From the NCBI GenBank assembly GCA_003661605.2, contig QMWL02000041.1:1-6596 (forward strand): a DNA stretch of 6,596 bases, read 5' to 3'. The notes below the pieces were generated by a model. That model did not search any database. It saw only the letters and a list, made by a program, of their open reading frames with translations, and had not been told where the DNA came from. This document shows, in pieces, positions 5,831 to 6,596 of the stretch; the first letter of the stretch is position 1, and each line of letters opens with the position of its first letter. Origin of the DNA: an archaeon. Its GTDB lineage: Archaea > Thermoproteota > QMWL01. Both the position numbers and the translations under genes were made by a program.

Positions 5831-6310
5831 ATGAGTAAAGTCCTTCGGCTACTTGAACGCCTCGAGCTAATCCTTCCCGGCTTTCACGGATATAAGCAAA
5901 AGGAGCTTATCCGAGAAGACGATCTCCTTGTCAGAAGGCACGTCGCTTCTCTAATCGACAACGCTCGACAAAGAGTTGAGCAAGCTATGCCTCAGGTTGT
6001 GCGTACTAGCCCAGACCTGCTGCCTCTAGTAGACAGCTTGCGAAAGCGTATGCTAACGGTAGCGGAGCGTGTACGACATGCGGAGGCGGGATACAGCGGC
6101 TACTTTGACCGCATTAAAGTAGTGGAAGATACGTTAGAGAAAGTACTAGAGGCAGACCTCCAGCTTGTGGAAACTGGTAAGCAGCTAGTGGAGCAAGCTA
6201 CACAGCTAGCGTCTAATCCGCAGAACGCGGCTCAGCGTCTCAACGAGCTGCTTGACACAGTTGAGCAAACACTTGAAAACCGCACGCGAATACTGCTGGG
6301 GGTGAGTTAA
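5831..6310 (+). CDS. C: small helical protein with PGFxGYKxKE motif, partner of SPFH gene
   Basis: 159 residues, no signal peptide and no membrane segment, rich in Leu, Glu, Gln and Arg and predicted almost entirely helical. An amphipathic N-terminal stretch (KVLRLLERLELILPGF) leads into PGFHGYKQKE (16-25), followed by RREDD-like charged helices. A second motif, GYSGYFDRIKV (87-97), is followed by a long helix with coiled-coil character (about 98-157), broken once by NPQN. I recall short uncharacterised proteins with 'PGYxGYKxKE' and 'GYxGxFDxxKV' motifs in bacteria and archaea, sometimes beside SPFH genes, but cannot confirm this here. It is too short to be a normal PspA, although it occupies a comparable place next to an SPFH gene. 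The gene ends 1 bp before D, and its last codons carry the ribosome-binding site of D, so the two are surely co-expressed. Function unknown; a soluble regulator or assembly factor for D is inference. Confidence 0.9.
   Translation: MSKVLRLLERLELILPGFHGYKQKELIREDDLLVRRHVASLIDNARQRVEQAMPQVVRTSPDLLPLVDSLRKRMLTVAERVRHAEAGYSGYFDRIKVVEDTLEKVLEADLQLVETGKQLVEQATQLASNPQNAAQRLNELLDTVEQTLENRTRILLGVS
6298..6306 (+). promoter_or_regulatory. Strong Shine-Dalgarno sequence for D
   Basis: GGGGGTGAG lies inside the last codons of C, 5 nt before the ATG of D, and matches the archaeal anti-Shine-Dalgarno well (GGAGGTGA type, one mismatch). It fixes the D start at 6312 and contrasts with A2, A3 and C, which have no such site. 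That fits leaderless first genes and Shine-Dalgarno-led internal genes in one organism. Confidence 0.75.
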
Positions 6311-6311
6311 G

Positions 6312-6596
6312 ATGCCGAAAGTCATTGAGTGGGTTAATCCAGGCGAGGACGACATCGTTTGGAAGTATCCGAGCGAGGAGATCGAGTGGGGAAGCCAGCT
6401 GATCGTACACGAGTACGAAGTTGCTATCTTCATGCGCGATGGCAAAGTGTATGATGTGTTTGGACCCGGTCGTCATACGCTTACAACCGCTAACCTCCCC
6501 CTCCTAACCAAGGTCCTCAGCAAGATTGCTGGCTACGACAAAGTGCCGTTCCGCGCTACTGTGATCTTCATCAGTACACGGCAATTCGATGGAAAG
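6312..6596 (+). CDS. D: SPFH-domain (stomatin/prohibitin/flotillin-like) protein, YdjI/COG4260 type (3'-truncated)
   Basis: The first 95 residues are visible and the frame is open to the right edge. The start VIEWVNPGEDDIVWKYP, then WGSQLIVHEYEVAIFMRDGKV, then VFGPGRHTLTTANLPLL, is the characteristic beginning of the SPFH family that includes B. subtilis YdjI and the proteins often named 'virion core protein (lumpy skin disease virus)-like'. The SQLIV...AIFxRDGK block followed by GPGRHTLTT is the early SPFH beta-sheet region. Known family members assemble as membrane-associated scaffolds, and YdjI-type proteins often end in a C-terminal zinc ribbon; that end is not in view. No N-terminal membrane helix is present, so membrane attachment would need partners, for which the zinc-ribbon membrane proteins A and B upstream are candidates. 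The gene is cotranscribed with C and has its own strong ribosome-binding site. Confidence 0.92.
   Translation, partial: MPKVIEWVNPGEDDIVWKYPSEEIEWGSQLIVHEYEVAIFMRDGKVYDVFGPGRHTLTTANLPLLTKVLSKIAGYDKVPFRATVIFISTRQFDGK

Noticed and set aside
5831..6310. C as a PspA/ESCRT-III protein
   Set aside because: It is about 60 residues shorter than usual PspA and I cannot match PspA motifs; only its position beside an SPFH gene is similar.
6312..6596. D as a viral structural protein because of the 'virion core protein' name
   Set aside because: That name is historical; the motifs are those of the cellular SPFH family and no phage or virus genes are nearby.

Overview
The window is very probably from an archaeon, most likely a member of the Thermoproteota or a relative; I cannot name the genus. 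Two genes start with TTG or GTG and have no ribosome-binding site. AT-rich TATA-like boxes lie about 21-30 nt upstream, as expected for leaderless archaeal transcripts. An internal gene, by contrast, has a strong GGGGGTGAG Shine-Dalgarno sequence. Base composition is roughly balanced, codon use looks uniform across the window, and every gene is on the + strand. I see no RNA genes, insertion sequences, CRISPR repeats or phage genes.

Positions 1-5763 hold three tandem copies of a two-gene unit, called A-B here. A genes are A1 (1-680, cut at the window edge), A2 (1680-2648) and A3 (3794-4813). B genes are B1 (677-1645), B2 (2652-3725) and B3 (4810-5763). A2, A3 and all three B proteins start with a four-cysteine zinc ribbon. 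Every copy seen in full then has a cytosolic-type region with two copies of a short 'aromatic-x-P-x-aromatic' strand motif, a tight two-helix membrane hairpin and a basic tail. Within each unit A and B are tightly coupled (4-bp ATGA overlap in units 1 and 3, 3-bp gap in unit 2), while units are separated by 34 and 68 bp. Units 1 and 3 resemble each other more than unit 2, whose B protein has an extra C-terminal membrane helix.

After a 67-bp gap with two T-runs comes gene C (5831-6310), a small, mostly helical soluble protein with a PGFHGYKQKE motif near its N-terminus. One base after its stop codon, gene D starts (6312 to the right edge). D is the N-terminal 95 residues of an SPFH (stomatin/prohibitin/flotillin) protein of the YdjI / 'virion core protein-like' (COG4260) type.

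My working model is that the window is an archaeal counterpart of the Bacillus subtilis ydjFGHI membrane locus, in which zinc-ribbon membrane proteins (YdjG/YdjH) anchor an SPFH protein (YdjI) and a PspA protein. Here the zinc-ribbon anchor would be an obligate A-B pair amplified three times, with a helical partner (C) next to the SPFH scaffold (D). The SPFH call and the A/B architecture are read from sequence. The functional link is inference.
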